Positions 1 through 10,494 of a stretch of DNA of 64,000 nt are shown here, piece by piece. The DNA comes from Grosmannia clavigera kw1407 (taxonomy: Eukaryota > Ascomycota > Sordariomycetes > Ophiostomatales > Ophiostomataceae): assembly GCF_000143105.1 (NCBI RefSeq), contig NW_014040765.1, positions 1,364,001-1,428,000 of the forward strand, written 5' to 3'. The first letter of the stretch is position 1; the number at the start of each line of letters is the position of its first letter. Made by a program: the position numbers and the translations under genes. A model generated the notes under the pieces. The model saw only the letters and a list, made by a program, of their open reading frames with translations. It ran no database searches and was not told the DNA's origin.

Positions 1-298
1 CCAGCGGCATGTCTCGGAATGAGCAGGATGTTGCATATGTCGCGCAGGAATAGAGCTCACCGCTCTTCGATGGAACATGATCTTCATCATAACACTATGG
101 GGTGAATGTGCCTCGGCTTTTATCTTATCGCACATGTGTCTCACTTATGTCAGCACATTTTCTGTGACGGCTGGAGACAGCTGTTCGAATTGGAGTAGCA
201 GATATCAAATAGAGACAAAGGCCCATTATCTACTTTCCGTAGCATACCCAGGCTTGGCCAAACTGACGAGGTAGCAGTATACTCGGATGACGTACAGC

Positions 299-1965
299 TC
301 AGATGCCGTCAACACCAGGGAACCGAGCGCCTGGGAAGAGCTTCTCGACGCTGCCTTTGAAGCCCTTGTCCGTCTCCTCGTCGCCGGATTCCTCAAACTC
401 CTCCAGATCGGAGGCATTGCCCGTCAGGTAGTGGTACGCATCCCGGTCGAATTCGTCGTCCGACGCCACCTCGTCTTCGGGGTAGTCGTGCGTGTAGTAG
501 TTCTCGGCTGTCAAGACAGGACTGTAAGCAATGCGGCTTTCTTTTTGGCCGTGCGGCCGCGCATCGGAGACGCCTACCGTTTTCATCTTCGTCGTCGTCA
601 AACTCGTCCGAGCTCTCTTCTTCCGCCCCGTAAAAGACTTCAATGTCCGGCTCGTTGTCGAAGACGAGCAGGCCGACACTGCCCGGCTCTGCGTCGCCGG
701 TCTGTTTCACCTCGTGGCCAGGAACGCGCACATATGTCTCGGTGACGTAGTCATCGTCGTCGTCGGTTTCGCTGCCGTTGTCGCTGTTTGAGGCTGTCCC
801 GTCCTCGTCCTCGCCCTCTGCCTTGTCGGCGCCGTCCTGGGCAAGCGCCTGACGCTCAGCATAACGCGGAACCGGCTTGGGCTTGTACTTGGCGTACGCA
901 GCCTTCCTCTTCTCCGCAGCGATCACCGCCACCATCTCCGACGTCTCCGTCCTTTTCTTTGCTGCTTCCCGTCGCGTCTCTGCCGTCTTGGCCTCCTGGT
1001 CCATCCGTGCCAGGTTGCGCCCGATGATCTCCAGCGTGTAGTTGTTCATCTCCTGCGTCAGCCGGTCCATGTCCGTGTCCCACTGCCGGTTCGAGACCGT
1101 CTGTGGCAGCGCTGGGGCCTTGTCGCTGGAACCGGGAGCAACCTCGTCAGCAACCTCCCCAGCCGGAGACGTTGACGCCCCGGCAGACGCTTCGCTGGCA
1201 GACCGGAGCGGCCCCCGCCAGCTGGGCCGCTTGGGGAGACGCGAAACAAACGGTGCAGAAGATGTAGACGTCGACGCTCGGACCGGAGACGGCGCCTCCA
1301 CCATCACAGCTGGCGACATACCGCCGCTGGCCGGCTGGCCACTTCCTGCCACATTCTCTGTCCTGCTGCTGATGCTCCCACGAGAAGCACCTATCCTGTG
1401 TCGTCGCTTGCTTCGCTCGATGAACACCACCGAATCCACTGTCGATGACGATCTGCCCCTGTAGCGCGTACTCTTGCGGATCCCAGCAATTCCAGATACG
1501 CCCAGAGGCGGTGCTGAACCTCCTCCAGCTTTGGAGCCTAGCAGCGTCTCTCGTGACAGGTGAAACCGGCGCGGCTCTACAGATAGGGTGGCCACCGGAA
1601 CGTCGCCCGCCTCGTTCTCCTCTTTCTGGGGGGCAATGATACTGGCAATACTGGCTTCGTCCGCCTTCTTCCTCTTCTTTCCAGCACTCGGGCTGGTCTG
1701 AATCACAGGTGGTCGTCCTGCAGCAGTGCCGGATTCGGATTCGGCTGCTGCGGCTCTGGCAGCCCGGGCGGCCGCTTCTACCGGATCGTGGCGTCGGTAC
1801 AGGAAGGCATCACGACGGTGGCGCTTCGTTGTCTGTTCGATTCCTGGCCGCGCGTTAGGCTTTGTCTACGGAGAATACGAGGAAAGACTTACGAAGAAAC
1901 GAGGGCACAGGACCCTCTTCGGTCCGCTTTCTCTTAACGTGGATCAGCTGTGGAGGCAGAGACAT
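299..1965 (-). CDS. IWR1: Iwr1-like RNA polymerase II nuclear import factor
   Basis: Three exons on the minus strand: 1965-1893, 1843-578 and 507-299, giving 515 aa. The introns have GTAAGT/CCAG and GTAGGC/ACAG ends and keep phase. The N terminus begins MSLPPQLIHVKRKR and continues across intron 1 into FLRIEQ, the usual start of Iwr1 proteins. The last exon holds the diagnostic acidic motif YYTHDYPEDE followed by SDDEFDRDAYHY. Iwr1 binds assembled RNA polymerase II in the cytoplasm and carries it into the nucleus (family knowledge). The middle of the protein is poorly conserved, charged and Ser/Ala-rich, and the region before the motif is very acidic. At 515 aa it is longer than yeast Iwr1 (about 350 aa), owing to this linker. 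Identity rests on the two terminal motifs. Confidence 0.87.
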
Positions 1966-2508
1966 GGCGACAAATTGCGGACAGGAAACCTGAATAAGAA
2001 CCAAGTGCAAATAATCGGTATTTGCTATGAAGGGTAGAATGAGCAGAAATGTATGGGTGGCAGACAATTAAACCCGTTAAAAGACAGCGCATACGGAGGT
2101 TAGTCCTAAATTTTGACGGGTGACGGAGATCACAATTCTGTCAAAGGTTCTTATCGATAAAGCTACCAGCCAAGATGCCCCACTAAAATACGAAAACTCC
2201 CTACAGCTTCCAGACCAGATTGGCGAGTTCGTTCAAACTCTTGAAAGGAGCGACTTCTCGTAAGATTGCCGAAGATTCAGAAGTGTTCATACTATTCTGT
2301 AACCTGGATTCAAGCACGTTGCAATTCATTGTATTTGTTGCAGCTTATATTAGAGGTTCTAAACCCCTGAAAGTTCTTTTCTCTCTGGTGTGACAGTTCT
2401 CAGAAAGTATCGTGCTCATCATCAGTTCTCGTGCGTGTCAAAATCAGTCCGTCCGCGCACAGTATTTGGCATGATAGCTTCAACGATTACCCTCCTCTTT
2501 CACCTCTT
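1966..2508. other. intergenic, no gene seen
   Basis: Upstream region of the IWR1-like gene and downstream region of the next minus-strand gene. It is more AT-rich than the flanking coding DNA, and no coding frame or RNA gene is visible. Confidence 0.6.
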
Positions 2509-3387
2509 TTAGAGATGCTTCTTAAAAAAGGCTGCAATCTGCTCATAACCACGCGTGTACTCCTTCACGTTGCTGGCGTTTGCCAAATCAGCCCTTGCAC
2601 CCATCCAGCCATGGTGCATATCGGGATACGTCTCGACCTCGCCGATCTTTCCAGGCTGTGATAGCAGGGTCCTGTACTCCTCGACGACCTCGGCCGGCTC
2701 GTCCTTGGACGCCAGCAAGATGTATGGAGCGGTGAGAGACTCGCCATCCTTGATATCAAGACGTCTGTATCATGCAGGTTAGCGGTCGATCTCAGGAGAA
2801 AGAAGAGAAAGAATGCCGTACCCAGGATGTGCCGTTCCGCAGACGTTGAAGCGCCGGCCTGGACCCTCGTTGTCGGCACCCGATGCCAGGACGCCGACCT
2901 TGCCACCCCAGCACAGGCCAAAGACGCCGATGTGGTCGTCCACGGCAGGGTACCGGCCAGAAAGAGCCTTGCGGACGCGCATCAGGGCGGGCACGTTCTT
3001 GTCAAAGCTAGCCTTGGTCTGGATGAACTCGCCGACCAGCTTCTGCTTCTCCGGAGTGTCGGCCGGGATCCAATCGATTCCAGCGGCCGAGCCCTCGAAG
3101 AAGTCTGGCACGATGACCAGGGCGCCCGTCAGGGCCGAGATGAGGTCAGCGCCCTGCAGGGTCTGGGGCCACATGCCAAAGACGTCATAGATGTCAATGA
3201 CGGCCTTGGTGGCGTTCTCGGGACCAACAATGTCTGCCGGACACGTCAGCGGCTAAAAAAGGACACGATCAGACAGGATATTATGGAAGGCCGCACATGT
3301 CTTCAGTCCTGCAAATTCATCCCAGCGGCCCTGGGTCTTGTACTCGACCGTGACAGGAGGGCGTTGACAGCAGGCTGGACTTGCCAT
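2509..3387 (-). CDS. dienelactone hydrolase family protein
   Basis: Three exons: 3387-3297, 3233-2822 and 2764-2509, 252 aa, the usual family length. The first intron (GTGCGG...GGCAG) was chosen because it restores GLKTYIVGP in phase. The second (GTACGG...ACAG, branch GCTAAC) joins HPG to RLDIKDG. The alpha/beta-hydrolase triad is visible: nucleophile Cys138 in GLCWGG, Asp189 in SKDEP and His218/219 in MHHGWM. Family members hydrolyse dienelactone or related carboxy-ester substrates; many fungal cytosolic homologues (the yeast AIM2 type) have no assigned substrate. The N-terminal MASPACC is typical of the fungal subgroup. There is no signal peptide or membrane segment, so it is probably cytosolic. 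Substrate cannot be inferred from context because the neighbours are unrelated. Confidence 0.9.
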
Positions 3388-3783
3388 TGCGAAGATAGGA
3401 GAAGCGAATGGTCGATTGCAAGGAAAGAAGAACCGAAGATGTCAATGTTCAATTATCTTGGGCTCAACCGTCTTAGCAAGCGGGACACAAACTTATAGTC
3501 TACGCTGAGTTGAATGTCAACGGAAAACTTTGGCTTATACGACGGGGTTAAATTGCCACTAATTCCGTTATGCGCTTCGGCACCGGAGTGTAAGAAGCTT
3601 TACAGCTAGTCAGGGCAGATGGAAAGAAGTAAACAGAACCAATGGATATGGTTACTAGCACGGAGACAGCAGTTATCACCGAGAAGCGGAGCACAACAAG
3701 ATGAACGTCATAAACGCCTGGAGATGCTATTATTATTCGCTTCGTCTACTGACGACAGAGAAGAGTAAAAAGCTCGAAAGAGA
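3388..3783. other. intergenic, no gene seen
   Basis: Short tandem-gene spacer: promoter side of the dienelactone hydrolase gene and 3' side of the helicase gene. Nothing else is recognised. Confidence 0.6.
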
Positions 3784-5643
3784 TCATACAAGTGCCTGGC
3801 CCATGTACATGCTCTCGCGCACCTCAGCCACGATGTCCCGGCGATCCTCCTTGCCGACGAGCACGATGCCACGACCACGGCGGCCCATACGGCCAGCGCG
3901 CCCGAGGCGGTGAATAAAGTCGATGGTGGTATGCGGGACGTCGTAGAGGACGACGTGGCGCACGGCCAGGGTATCGATGCCGCGCGAGGCGAGGTCTGTG
4001 GCGACGATGACCTTGGTGTTGGGCAGCGAGCGACCAGCAACGACGCGAGCAGGCTCTTCGACCGTGGCAGCACGGGGTTTGCGTGGCTCAGTCGACGTGA
4101 AGGCGGCCAGCATGTCGGAGTGGCGGCTTTCGGCGGCGTCTCGGTGCAGGGCGACGGCATCGATGCCCTTGGCCCGCAGATAGTCGGCGACCTCCTGGGT
4201 CTTGTCGCGCTCGTTGACAAAGACCATGATGCGGCGAACATCGGTCTCGTCCTTGTCGGCGAGGCCGTGGACGTCGTGGCGTTCGGCCTCCTTGCCGATG
4301 GACCAGATGGCGTCGGCACAGGCCAGGTTCTTGTTGTTCCGGTACGGCTCGCGAGACACGTCGATGACGCCCAGCTGGACGCGGCGCGGGATCGCGTGCA
4401 GGTTGGGCGTCGTGATGCGCTGCATATGGGGAAACTGAGCGGCCAGCAGGCTGTCGAGGCGACGAGGAATCGTGGCCGAGCAGAGGATCAGCTGTCGCAG
4501 CGACGGCCGGGCGCGATCGATGATGGCCGTGGTGGCGGGCGAGAAGCTGCGGTCCAGCAGCGAGTCAGCCTCGTCGACGACCAGATGCGTCACGCGCGAG
4601 AGCACGTTCGGATCCGACTCAGCAATGGTCGCGAGCAGCAGCGGCGTGGCCACGACCACGTCGATGCCCGCTGGCGAGAACAGGTTGCGTTCCATGATCC
4701 GGGGCGCCACGTTGGCCGACAGCAGATCCGTCCGGAACTTGACCGCATGCGACAACGCCTTGGCCACGGCCCCGACCTGGCTGACCAGCTCGGCCGACGG
4801 GACCAGGATCACCACGCGTGGCCGCGCCGTCGTCGGATGTGGCTCCAGCTCGGACGGCGCCCCGCGGTGCTGTGGATCGTCGCGCCACGCCTTCTCCTCG
4901 GCTACTCGTTGCTGGTACGCCGCAATGTCGGCGTCTGCAGCCTCTGCTCGCTTTAGCGCGTCGATCACCGGCAGCAGGTAGGCGAGTGTCTTGCCCGAGC
5001 CCGTCTCGGCCGCTAGAAGAAAGTCACGCCGCTCGCCCGCAGCCAGCTGGCGCGACTGCCGTCGGTCTGTCGTCTGGCCCAGCAGGGCTGGGATCGCTAG
5101 CCGCTGGATCGGCGTCGGCTTCACGTCGATCATGCCCTTCAGCGCGTCCGACGTCACGGCCGTCTGGATAGACGGCAGCAGGTTGAACTGCTCAAACTCC
5201 TCCACCTCCTGCATCCGCGTCTTGATGTGCGCCCGCTGCCCGTAGCCGATCGTGGCCAGCGACTGCTGCATCCGCAGCGCCTTGAACGATCGCTTCCCCT
5301 TGTCGCCACCCCGGTCTTTGGTCCGATACGAGTCGGCCTTGCTGCTGCTGCTTTCCGTCTGCGGCAAAGGCGCCCGCACATTGGCCACCGTGCGGTTCAT
5401 TCCGCCAAAGGGCCCGTCGGACCCGCGTCGTGGCCTGCTGCCCCGTTCCTGTGGCGGTCGTGGTGGCTGTGCGACTGTGTCGGACAGCACCATGCGAGAC
5501 GGCGTCTTGCGCCTCGGACGAACAGAAAGACCACGAGTCTGCACGCTGAGCCATACTTGCGGCAGTGCTGGACGGACTTGGCTTGCCAGCACCACCGTTG
5601 ACCGGCAAACCGGACAGATCGAGCCCACTGCTGCTTTCCACAT
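3784..5643 (-). CDS. MRH4: mitochondrial DEAD-box RNA helicase, MRH4-type
   Basis: Single exon, 619 aa. The first 50 residues are basic, hydroxylated and lack acidic residues, as expected for a mitochondrial presequence. Helicase motifs in order: Q-motif region TPIQ at 177-180, motif I AAETGSGKT at 211-219, motif II DEAD at 357-360, motif III SAT at 389-391, then ATDLASRGID and motif VI HRLGRAGRMGR near residue 590. Yeast Mrh4 is a mitochondrial helicase needed for assembly of the large mitoribosomal subunit (family knowledge). Assignment to MRH4 rather than another DEAD-box protein rests on the presequence, the SLATIGYGQRAHIKTRMQ-type lead-in and the Arg/Pro-rich N-terminal region. The gene is head to head with the CBM48 gene across about 1 kb. 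Confidence 0.88.
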   Translation of the reverse strand: MWKAAVGSICPVCRSTVVLASQVRPALPQVWLSVQTRGLSVRPRRKTPSRMVLSDTVAQPPRPPQERGSRPRRGSDGPFGGMNRTVANVRAPLPQTESSSSKADSYRTKDRGGDKGKRSFKALRMQQSLATIGYGQRAHIKTRMQEVEEFEQFNLLPSIQTAVTSDALKGMIDVKPTPIQRLAIPALLGQTTDRRQSRQLAAGERRDFLLAAETGSGKTLAYLLPVIDALKRAEAADADIAAYQQRVAEEKAWRDDPQHRGAPSELEPHPTTARPRVVILVPSAELVSQVGAVAKALSHAVKFRTDLLSANVAPRIMERNLFSPAGIDVVVATPLLLATIAESDPNVLSRVTHLVVDEADSLLDRSFSPATTAIIDRARPSLRQLILCSATIPRRLDSLLAAQFPHMQRITTPNLHAIPRRVQLGVIDVSREPYRNNKNLACADAIWSIGKEAERHDVHGLADKDETDVRRIMVFVNERDKTQEVADYLRAKGIDAVALHRDAAESRHSDMLAAFTSTEPRKPRAATVEEPARVVAGRSLPNTKVIVATDLASRGIDTLAVRHVVLYDVPHTTIDFIHRLGRAGRMGRRGRGIVLVGKEDRRDIVAEVRESMYMGQALV

Positions 5644-6621
5644 CGTGAAAGCCGTGGAGAGGATGCAGCAAATGCTATGTACATATGTACATATTGAGAA
5701 TTTTTCTGGCCTTCTTTCTTATCTAATCTGCCGCAGCCACTTAAAGCCAGACGCGAAGGTCGGTCAGAACAAGACATATCTCCACGTGACCCATTCACCA
5801 AAGGTGGATAGTCCGAAGTGACGTATCGGATTTTCCGCCAGGTCACTCGTACACAAGGTCAACTGCCCATATTCCCCAAGCGCTGGAAAGAGGGGAAACA
5901 CGGCGATCCAACCCTAATAGCGAAATCGCAGTGGAGGAAGCAGCGGAGGGAGTATAGAAGGAAGACATATACTTGGTCAGTTATAGGGCCGAGGCAATAA
6001 CGCACAGCAATATTACGAGTACTCGTACATGGGAACGAAACCATAGCCATCCTTAGTGGCGTGCCGCATATGTGGCGCCATTTGGGTGGCCCGATCAGTC
6101 GCTGCGACTGGCACAAACGGGAGCTACCTACATAGCAGTTGGAAGACACAATGTGCTGTTCGGATACACGTATACGATACGACCATTGAGGGCCTTTCCC
6201 GCGCTTGTTCGCATTCGGAACTGACAGGAAAGGCGGTGCGGCCAGGACATGTTTTCATCTCCCAATCATCAGATTCCGTATTGGGTGACGTTGCCGGAAA
6301 TCAACCCCTACCTTACCAAACAGACTATTTACATGTCCTTCACCTTATATTTCATTTTCCGTCCTTCTCGACTCCTGCTTCCTCTGTTCTTACACATCTG
6401 CCCTTCCTCTAGCCTTCCCCGGCTGCTTCCATCACCCTTCCGCTCTGCACTGTCTCATAATCGCCCTTACGTCATTGGTTCTCGAAGCAGGACCAGTCAG
6501 CAGTGAGACATCGTCCTACGGCGGGAAGCGAAATATTTTCATCTATATCTGCTACCGTACGGGCTTCTCGTCCCCGTGCTTCATCCCCTCTGCACACAGT
6601 TTCCCGAGCACAGAAGCGAAA
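5644..6621. other. divergent intergenic region
   Basis: Shared upstream region of the MRH4 gene (minus) and the CBM48 gene (plus). The part next to the plus-strand gene is pyrimidine-rich on the plus strand, as in many fungal 5' leaders. One copy of TACTCGTA lies at 6020-6027. No convincing coding frame is seen. Confidence 0.55.
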
Positions 6622-8118
6622 ATGAATACCGAACCTTCGTCGGTCAAGATCTCCTACAAGTCGGCCGAGATCCATCCGCCGCTCTTCATAGCTGGCTCAT
6701 ACTCGAGCCCGCCATGGACGCCCCAGGAAATGGAACACTCAAAGACGGAAAATGGGGAGCAGATTTTCACCAAGACCATCAAGGGATCCCCAGGCACCAT
6801 AGTCGAGTACAAATTCAGAGTTGGCACCGGTGATTGGTGGATTCTGGACGAAACCGCTCCGACTGCCACCGACAGCATGGGCAACAAAAACAACACAATC
6901 ACGCTGGTCGACCAGAAAAGGCAAGACATCTCTGCCCGATTACCTGCTTTCACCTCTGCTAACTGTCTACGTAGCGCTCACGTCGAGAGACCACCCACAC
7001 CGCCACCCGACTCTCCCCCGCCCCACGTTCTTGGCTGGGATAGGATCGAGATCGGCCCCAGTTTAGGCCACGAGAATCTCGCAAGCGCCGACGATGGTCG
7101 TAGCAGCACTGCCCCCATGTTTGCCTATGAACTCGCAGCCGAGAATGACACTGTCCTGAGCGAGAAGGCACTCTCACATGTGTCCGCATCGGAGGAAGCC
7201 ATCGACGAGGCCTTTGACCCGAATGACCCAACTCTGGAAAGATTCCCGTCGAACCGGGATGAGATTCTCGAGAAAGTCCGGACGATTGAGACTGGTCTGA
7301 ACGAAGACCGGACCTCGTTCGACGGCATCCCGCTGTCGCCCGTGGTCGGTCCCGGACGGAGACATAGCAACGAGCCCGTTGTTGATATGCTGCCGACCGA
7401 CTCGGGCGCAGACCGGTCAGAAGTCCGTCTGGAGTCCCACACAGTTTCGCGTAGCAGAGACTCCCTTCGACCGTCGATCTCTGGTGCGTCGCTGCACTGC
7501 ATCGTCGAGGAATCTGCAGTCGAGGAGTCTGTCGGGGAGTTTGCAGTCGAGGAAGCTACAGTCGAGGAAGCTGCAGTGGAGATATCTGCAGTCGAGCTCT
7601 CTGCAGTTGAGTTACCTGCAGTCGAGTTATCTGCAGCCGAGATTTCTGCGGTCGAGATATCTGCAGTCGAGTTACCCGCAGTCGATGTTTATGCGGTCGA
7701 GAAACAGACAGGCGACGACGAACAGGTTCCGAGCCGTCCGCAGAGTGCTGGGAATGACGCAGCCGTGCCCGAACCGGACACACACCTTTCTGCGGGCATT
7801 GAGGCGTCGGATCCAAGCGAGGCAGATATTGATGTGGCCGAGGAACCCGAGCTCGCTGGATCTGAACAAGATCAGGACTCCGAACAGCGGGAGACCACTC
7901 CTAGAGCCTTGGAAGCAGTCGAGGCCGCAGTGGTACCCGCTGATGTTCCGGGCGTCGAAGACGGAGAGGCTACAGATGAAGCACAGCTTTCGAGTCCTGT
8001 TTCTACGGGCATCAAGGTGACTGGGAATGATAATTGGCTTGCGTCTTTCTTTAGACTGGTTTTTGTGGACTGGATCGGTGCGTTTTTTGCCAGGCTATTC
8101 AACTGGCGGCGGGCATGA
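6622..8118 (+). CDS. CBM48 (AMPK glycogen-binding domain) protein, Crp1/Mdg1-like
   Basis: Single exon, 498 aa. The start chosen is the ATG in GAAAATGAATACC; the frame is open upstream but that part does not look coding. Residues about 12-105 form an early-set/CBM48 fold: PLFIAGSYSSPPW, then a GTIVEYKFRVG strand and WWILDETAPTATDSMGN. The remainder is acidic, low in complexity and carries tandem (A/S)VE repeats (separate entry). It ends in an aromatic, hydrophobic-basic segment, NWLASFFRLVFVDW followed by IGAFFARLFNWRR, which could be an amphipathic membrane-binding helix. The architecture resembles yeast Crp1/Mdg1, reported to bind cruciform DNA or act in pheromone signalling (family knowledge). 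Sugar binding is inferred from the domain only. Confidence 0.78.
   Translation: MNTEPSSVKISYKSAEIHPPLFIAGSYSSPPWTPQEMEHSKTENGEQIFTKTIKGSPGTIVEYKFRVGTGDWWILDETAPTATDSMGNKNNTITLVDQKRQDISARLPAFTSANCLRSAHVERPPTPPPDSPPPHVLGWDRIEIGPSLGHENLASADDGRSSTAPMFAYELAAENDTVLSEKALSHVSASEEAIDEAFDPNDPTLERFPSNRDEILEKVRTIETGLNEDRTSFDGIPLSPVVGPGRRHSNEPVVDMLPTDSGADRSEVRLESHTVSRSRDSLRPSISGASLHCIVEESAVEESVGEFAVEEATVEEAAVEISAVELSAVELPAVELSAAEISAVEISAVELPAVDVYAVEKQTGDDEQVPSRPQSAGNDAAVPEPDTHLSAGIEASDPSEADIDVAEEPELAGSEQDQDSEQRETTPRALEAVEAAVVPADVPGVEDGEATDEAQLSSPVSTGIKVTGNDNWLASFFRLVFVDWIGAFFARLFNWRRA
7501..7705 (+). repeat. in-frame tandem repeat encoding VE(x)SA pentapeptides
   Basis: About 13 units of roughly 15 bp of the type GTCGAG(G/T)(A/T)(A/G)(T/G)CTGCA, coding for Val-Glu-X-X-Ala steps. 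Units differ at the variable codon (Leu, Ile, Glu), so the array has diverged while staying in frame. Confidence 0.85.
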
Positions 8119-8380
8119 TGGACAAGGGAAACACGAGGCTCTCGTTGCGGAACGAAATATTCATGTACATGTAGAGAATAGTGATAATGTCGAAAGTTTG
8201 TTAGCAGACAATTGGATTGGATGGAGTGGAAACAAAGAAACTAGAATATGGCAAGGAATGTGAACGTGCAACGCTCTTTCGACCGATGTGGGGCCTTTGC
8301 TTAACAAAGGAGAAGCTTAAACTGTAGGCATCTTACCTTGCGAAATCGATTGCCGTCTCCCTGTTTTTCACAACACAAAT

Positions 8381-9751
8381 ATGAGCAACCCGACAAAGTT
8401 TTCCTACGGCTTGAAACTGTCGAAGAATGCGGGAAAGGCAAAACCAAACGGCCTGCCAAAACGGAAGGCCATTTTTGGCGGTGCTGACGATGGATCGGAC
8501 GACGACGCGACTTCTGGTGGTAAAGGGCAAGACGGACCGGTTGAGGTGAAGATCAGTGAGCTTGGTGACGACTTTCTGTCCTTTCCAGCACCTTCGTCCG
8601 ACAAGGGCGAAGAGAGGAAGCGGTCAGCCGCAGGAGGTACAGGGCCACGCAGGAAAAACAACCCGCTGCAACCACCAATACAGCCGCTGTCGAGCAAGCA
8701 AAAGTCGAGCTCAGCCCGGTTCGACGGCGATCTGGCGACCACTCTGACGGCACGCAAGTATGCCGACGAAGCAGAAGCGCTCGATCCATCCGTGTACGAC
8801 TACGACGCCTCCTACGACGCGTTCAAGGCGGTCTCGAAGAAAAAGGCGATTGGCGAGGGCGGCGATGGAGCCGATGGCGACGGAGGCCGGAAGCCGCAGT
8901 ACATGAGCAACGTGCGCAAGATGGCCGAGCTGCGCGAGCGAGACCGGCGCATGGCCGAGGACAAGAAGATGCAGCGGGAGCGCGAGGCTGAGGGCGACGA
9001 ATTTGTCGACAAGGAGAAGTTTGTCACGGAGGCGTACAAGCAGCAACAGGAGGAGAACCGCCGACTGGAAGAGGAGGAACGTCGACGCGAGGAAGAGGAG
9101 GAGCGCAAGGCGGCCGCCCGCGGCGGCGGCATGACGGGCTTCTACAAGCAGCTGCTCGACCGAGACGAGCAGCAGCAGGCCGCGATACAGGAGGCGCTCA
9201 AGCAGGGGCCGGCCAAGCAGGCAGAACAGGCAGAACAGGCAGAACAGGCAGAACAGGCAGAACAGGCCGAGGCGGACAGAGAAGACGATCTGGAGAGTGC
9301 CAGCATGGCCAAGGCGCGCGCGATCAATGCGCGTGGCGGCGACATTGCCGTCAACGACGAGGGCGAGGTCGTCGACAAGCGGCAGCTGCTGCGGGGGGGC
9401 CTGAACGTCAGCAGCCGCAAACGTGCTGAGATGCAGCGGGAGCGGGAGCGGAGCAGCCGAAACGACAACGACCGCGACCGCAACCAAGGAAGCGGTGGTG
9501 GCCGCGGCCAGGCCATTTTTGCCGGCAGCAAGCAGGCGATGCGCGATCGGCAGTCACGCATGCTGGAGGCGCAGTACGAGCAGGCGCTCAAGAGGACGCG
9601 CGACGAGGAGGAAGAGCAGGTCAAGGCAGTCGAGGAGGCAGCCAAGACGCGCAAGACAGCAGCCGACATCTCGAGCGCCAAGGAACGATACCTGGCGCGA
9701 AAGCGGGCCGAGGCAGAAGCCAAGAAGCTGGAGCAGGCCGGGGACCTCTAA
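8381..9751 (+). CDS. NSRP1/CCDC55-like nuclear speckle splicing regulatory protein
   Basis: Single exon, 456 aa. The start MSNPTKFSYGLKLSKN and the early KRKAIFG match the usual opening of fungal NSRP1-type proteins. Residues about 125-250 hold the conserved charged helical region (DPSVYDYDASYDAFKAV, then YMSNVRKMAELRERDRRMAE and VDKEKFVTEAYKQQQEE), which corresponds to the DUF2040/NSRP1 N-terminal domain. The remainder is Arg/Glu/Lys-rich coiled coil, with MTGFYKQLLDRDE conserved. Human NSRP1 sits in nuclear speckles and influences alternative splicing; the fungal role is inferred. A short QAE repeat interrupts the C-terminal half. The gene is convergent with TIM13, 323 bp away. Confidence 0.84.
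   Translation: MSNPTKFSYGLKLSKNAGKAKPNGLPKRKAIFGGADDGSDDDATSGGKGQDGPVEVKISELGDDFLSFPAPSSDKGEERKRSAAGGTGPRRKNNPLQPPIQPLSSKQKSSSARFDGDLATTLTARKYADEAEALDPSVYDYDASYDAFKAVSKKKAIGEGGDGADGDGGRKPQYMSNVRKMAELRERDRRMAEDKKMQREREAEGDEFVDKEKFVTEAYKQQQEENRRLEEEERRREEEEERKAAARGGGMTGFYKQLLDRDEQQQAAIQEALKQGPAKQAEQAEQAEQAEQAEQAEADREDDLESASMAKARAINARGGDIAVNDEGEVVDKRQLLRGGLNVSSRKRAEMQRERERSSRNDNDRDRNQGSGGGRGQAIFAGSKQAMRDRQSRMLEAQYEQALKRTRDEEEEQVKAVEEAAKTRKTAADISSAKERYLARKRAEAEAKKLEQAGDL
9221..9265 (+). repeat. five exact copies of a 9-mer (GCAGAACAG)
   Basis: A perfect in-frame minisatellite inside the NSRP1-like gene, encoding (Gln-Ala-Glu)n. Being perfect, it is a likely site of length variation between strains. 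Confidence 0.95.
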
Positions 9752-10074
9752 TGAATATCGGTTCGAGTGGCTGCTCGGGACGGGGGGACCGTGTACGCTG
9801 TAGAGGGCGGCTTCTTGCGAGGCTTGCCGTGAGATGATACACTTTGGCTGTCTGTCTGGCTTTGCCAGGTGAAAAGTGGTGATTTCATTGTTTCTCTTCG
9901 TTTGCTCAAACACTGCAGAGTAAGGAGTCTTTGCTACGTGTCCCGTCCAGGCCATGGAGCATCTTCCGTATAAGCATTCCCATGAACTCCTGATTCCATG
10001 TGCAGCTGCCCAACAGCCGTCCCCATCACGGAGCACCCCCTGGGTTCTCATACGATACCGAGCGTCTCTCTGGT
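9752..10074. other. convergent intergenic region
   Basis: 3' flanks of the NSRP1-like gene (plus) and TIM13 (minus). No gene or obvious repeat is seen. Confidence 0.55.
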
Positions 10075-10494
10075 CTATATGCTGCCGTTGGCAACCTCTT
10101 GTTGTATCCGGCGCATCAGCGTCGTGTTGACATGGTTCCAGGCTGTGATGTATTTCTCCATGCACTGGCTGACACACGTCTGCTCGCTGCCGGAGATGGA
10201 TGGGCCCGGCTTCGGGATGCAGCTGTCGAAACAGTGCTGGTTCATGTTCTGGGACTTGTCAGACAATCGTGCCTCCGGCACCGCTCAGGCCCGTGCTTCC
10301 AGCCTCAGACTCACATCAATCAGCTGCCGGGCGTTGCTCGTGTTTGATTCCACCAGAACCTGCTGGATGATGGCCTTCTTGACCGCATCGGAGTCCATGT
10401 TGCCGGGAGCGACGGGAGCGACAGGCGCGGTGGCGCTGGCCGGAAGACTGTCGGGAGAGCCCGCCTGCTCCTTTGGCTTGGAGGAAAAGAACAT
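10075..10494 (-). CDS. TIM13: mitochondrial inner membrane translocase subunit Tim13
   Basis: Two exons, 10494-10315 and 10248-10075, with a 66-nt intron (GTGAGT...CCCAG), 117 aa. The phase-0 join gives ARQLIDNMNQHCF. The small-Tim twin CX3C motif is present as CFDSC and CVSQC separated by 14 residues, with the Tim13-type SGSEQTC and CMEKYITAWN following. Tim13 pairs with Tim8 as an intermembrane-space chaperone that guides hydrophobic precursors to TIM22 (family knowledge). The N-terminal 35 residues are a Pro/Ala-rich extension longer than in yeast Tim13. The ATG of MFFSSKPK is used because no upstream in-frame ATG exists. Confidence 0.93.

Noticed and set aside
6475..6621. Longer N terminus for the CBM48 protein
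   Set aside because: The extra 49 codons have no ATG that fits the domain start and look like leader DNA.
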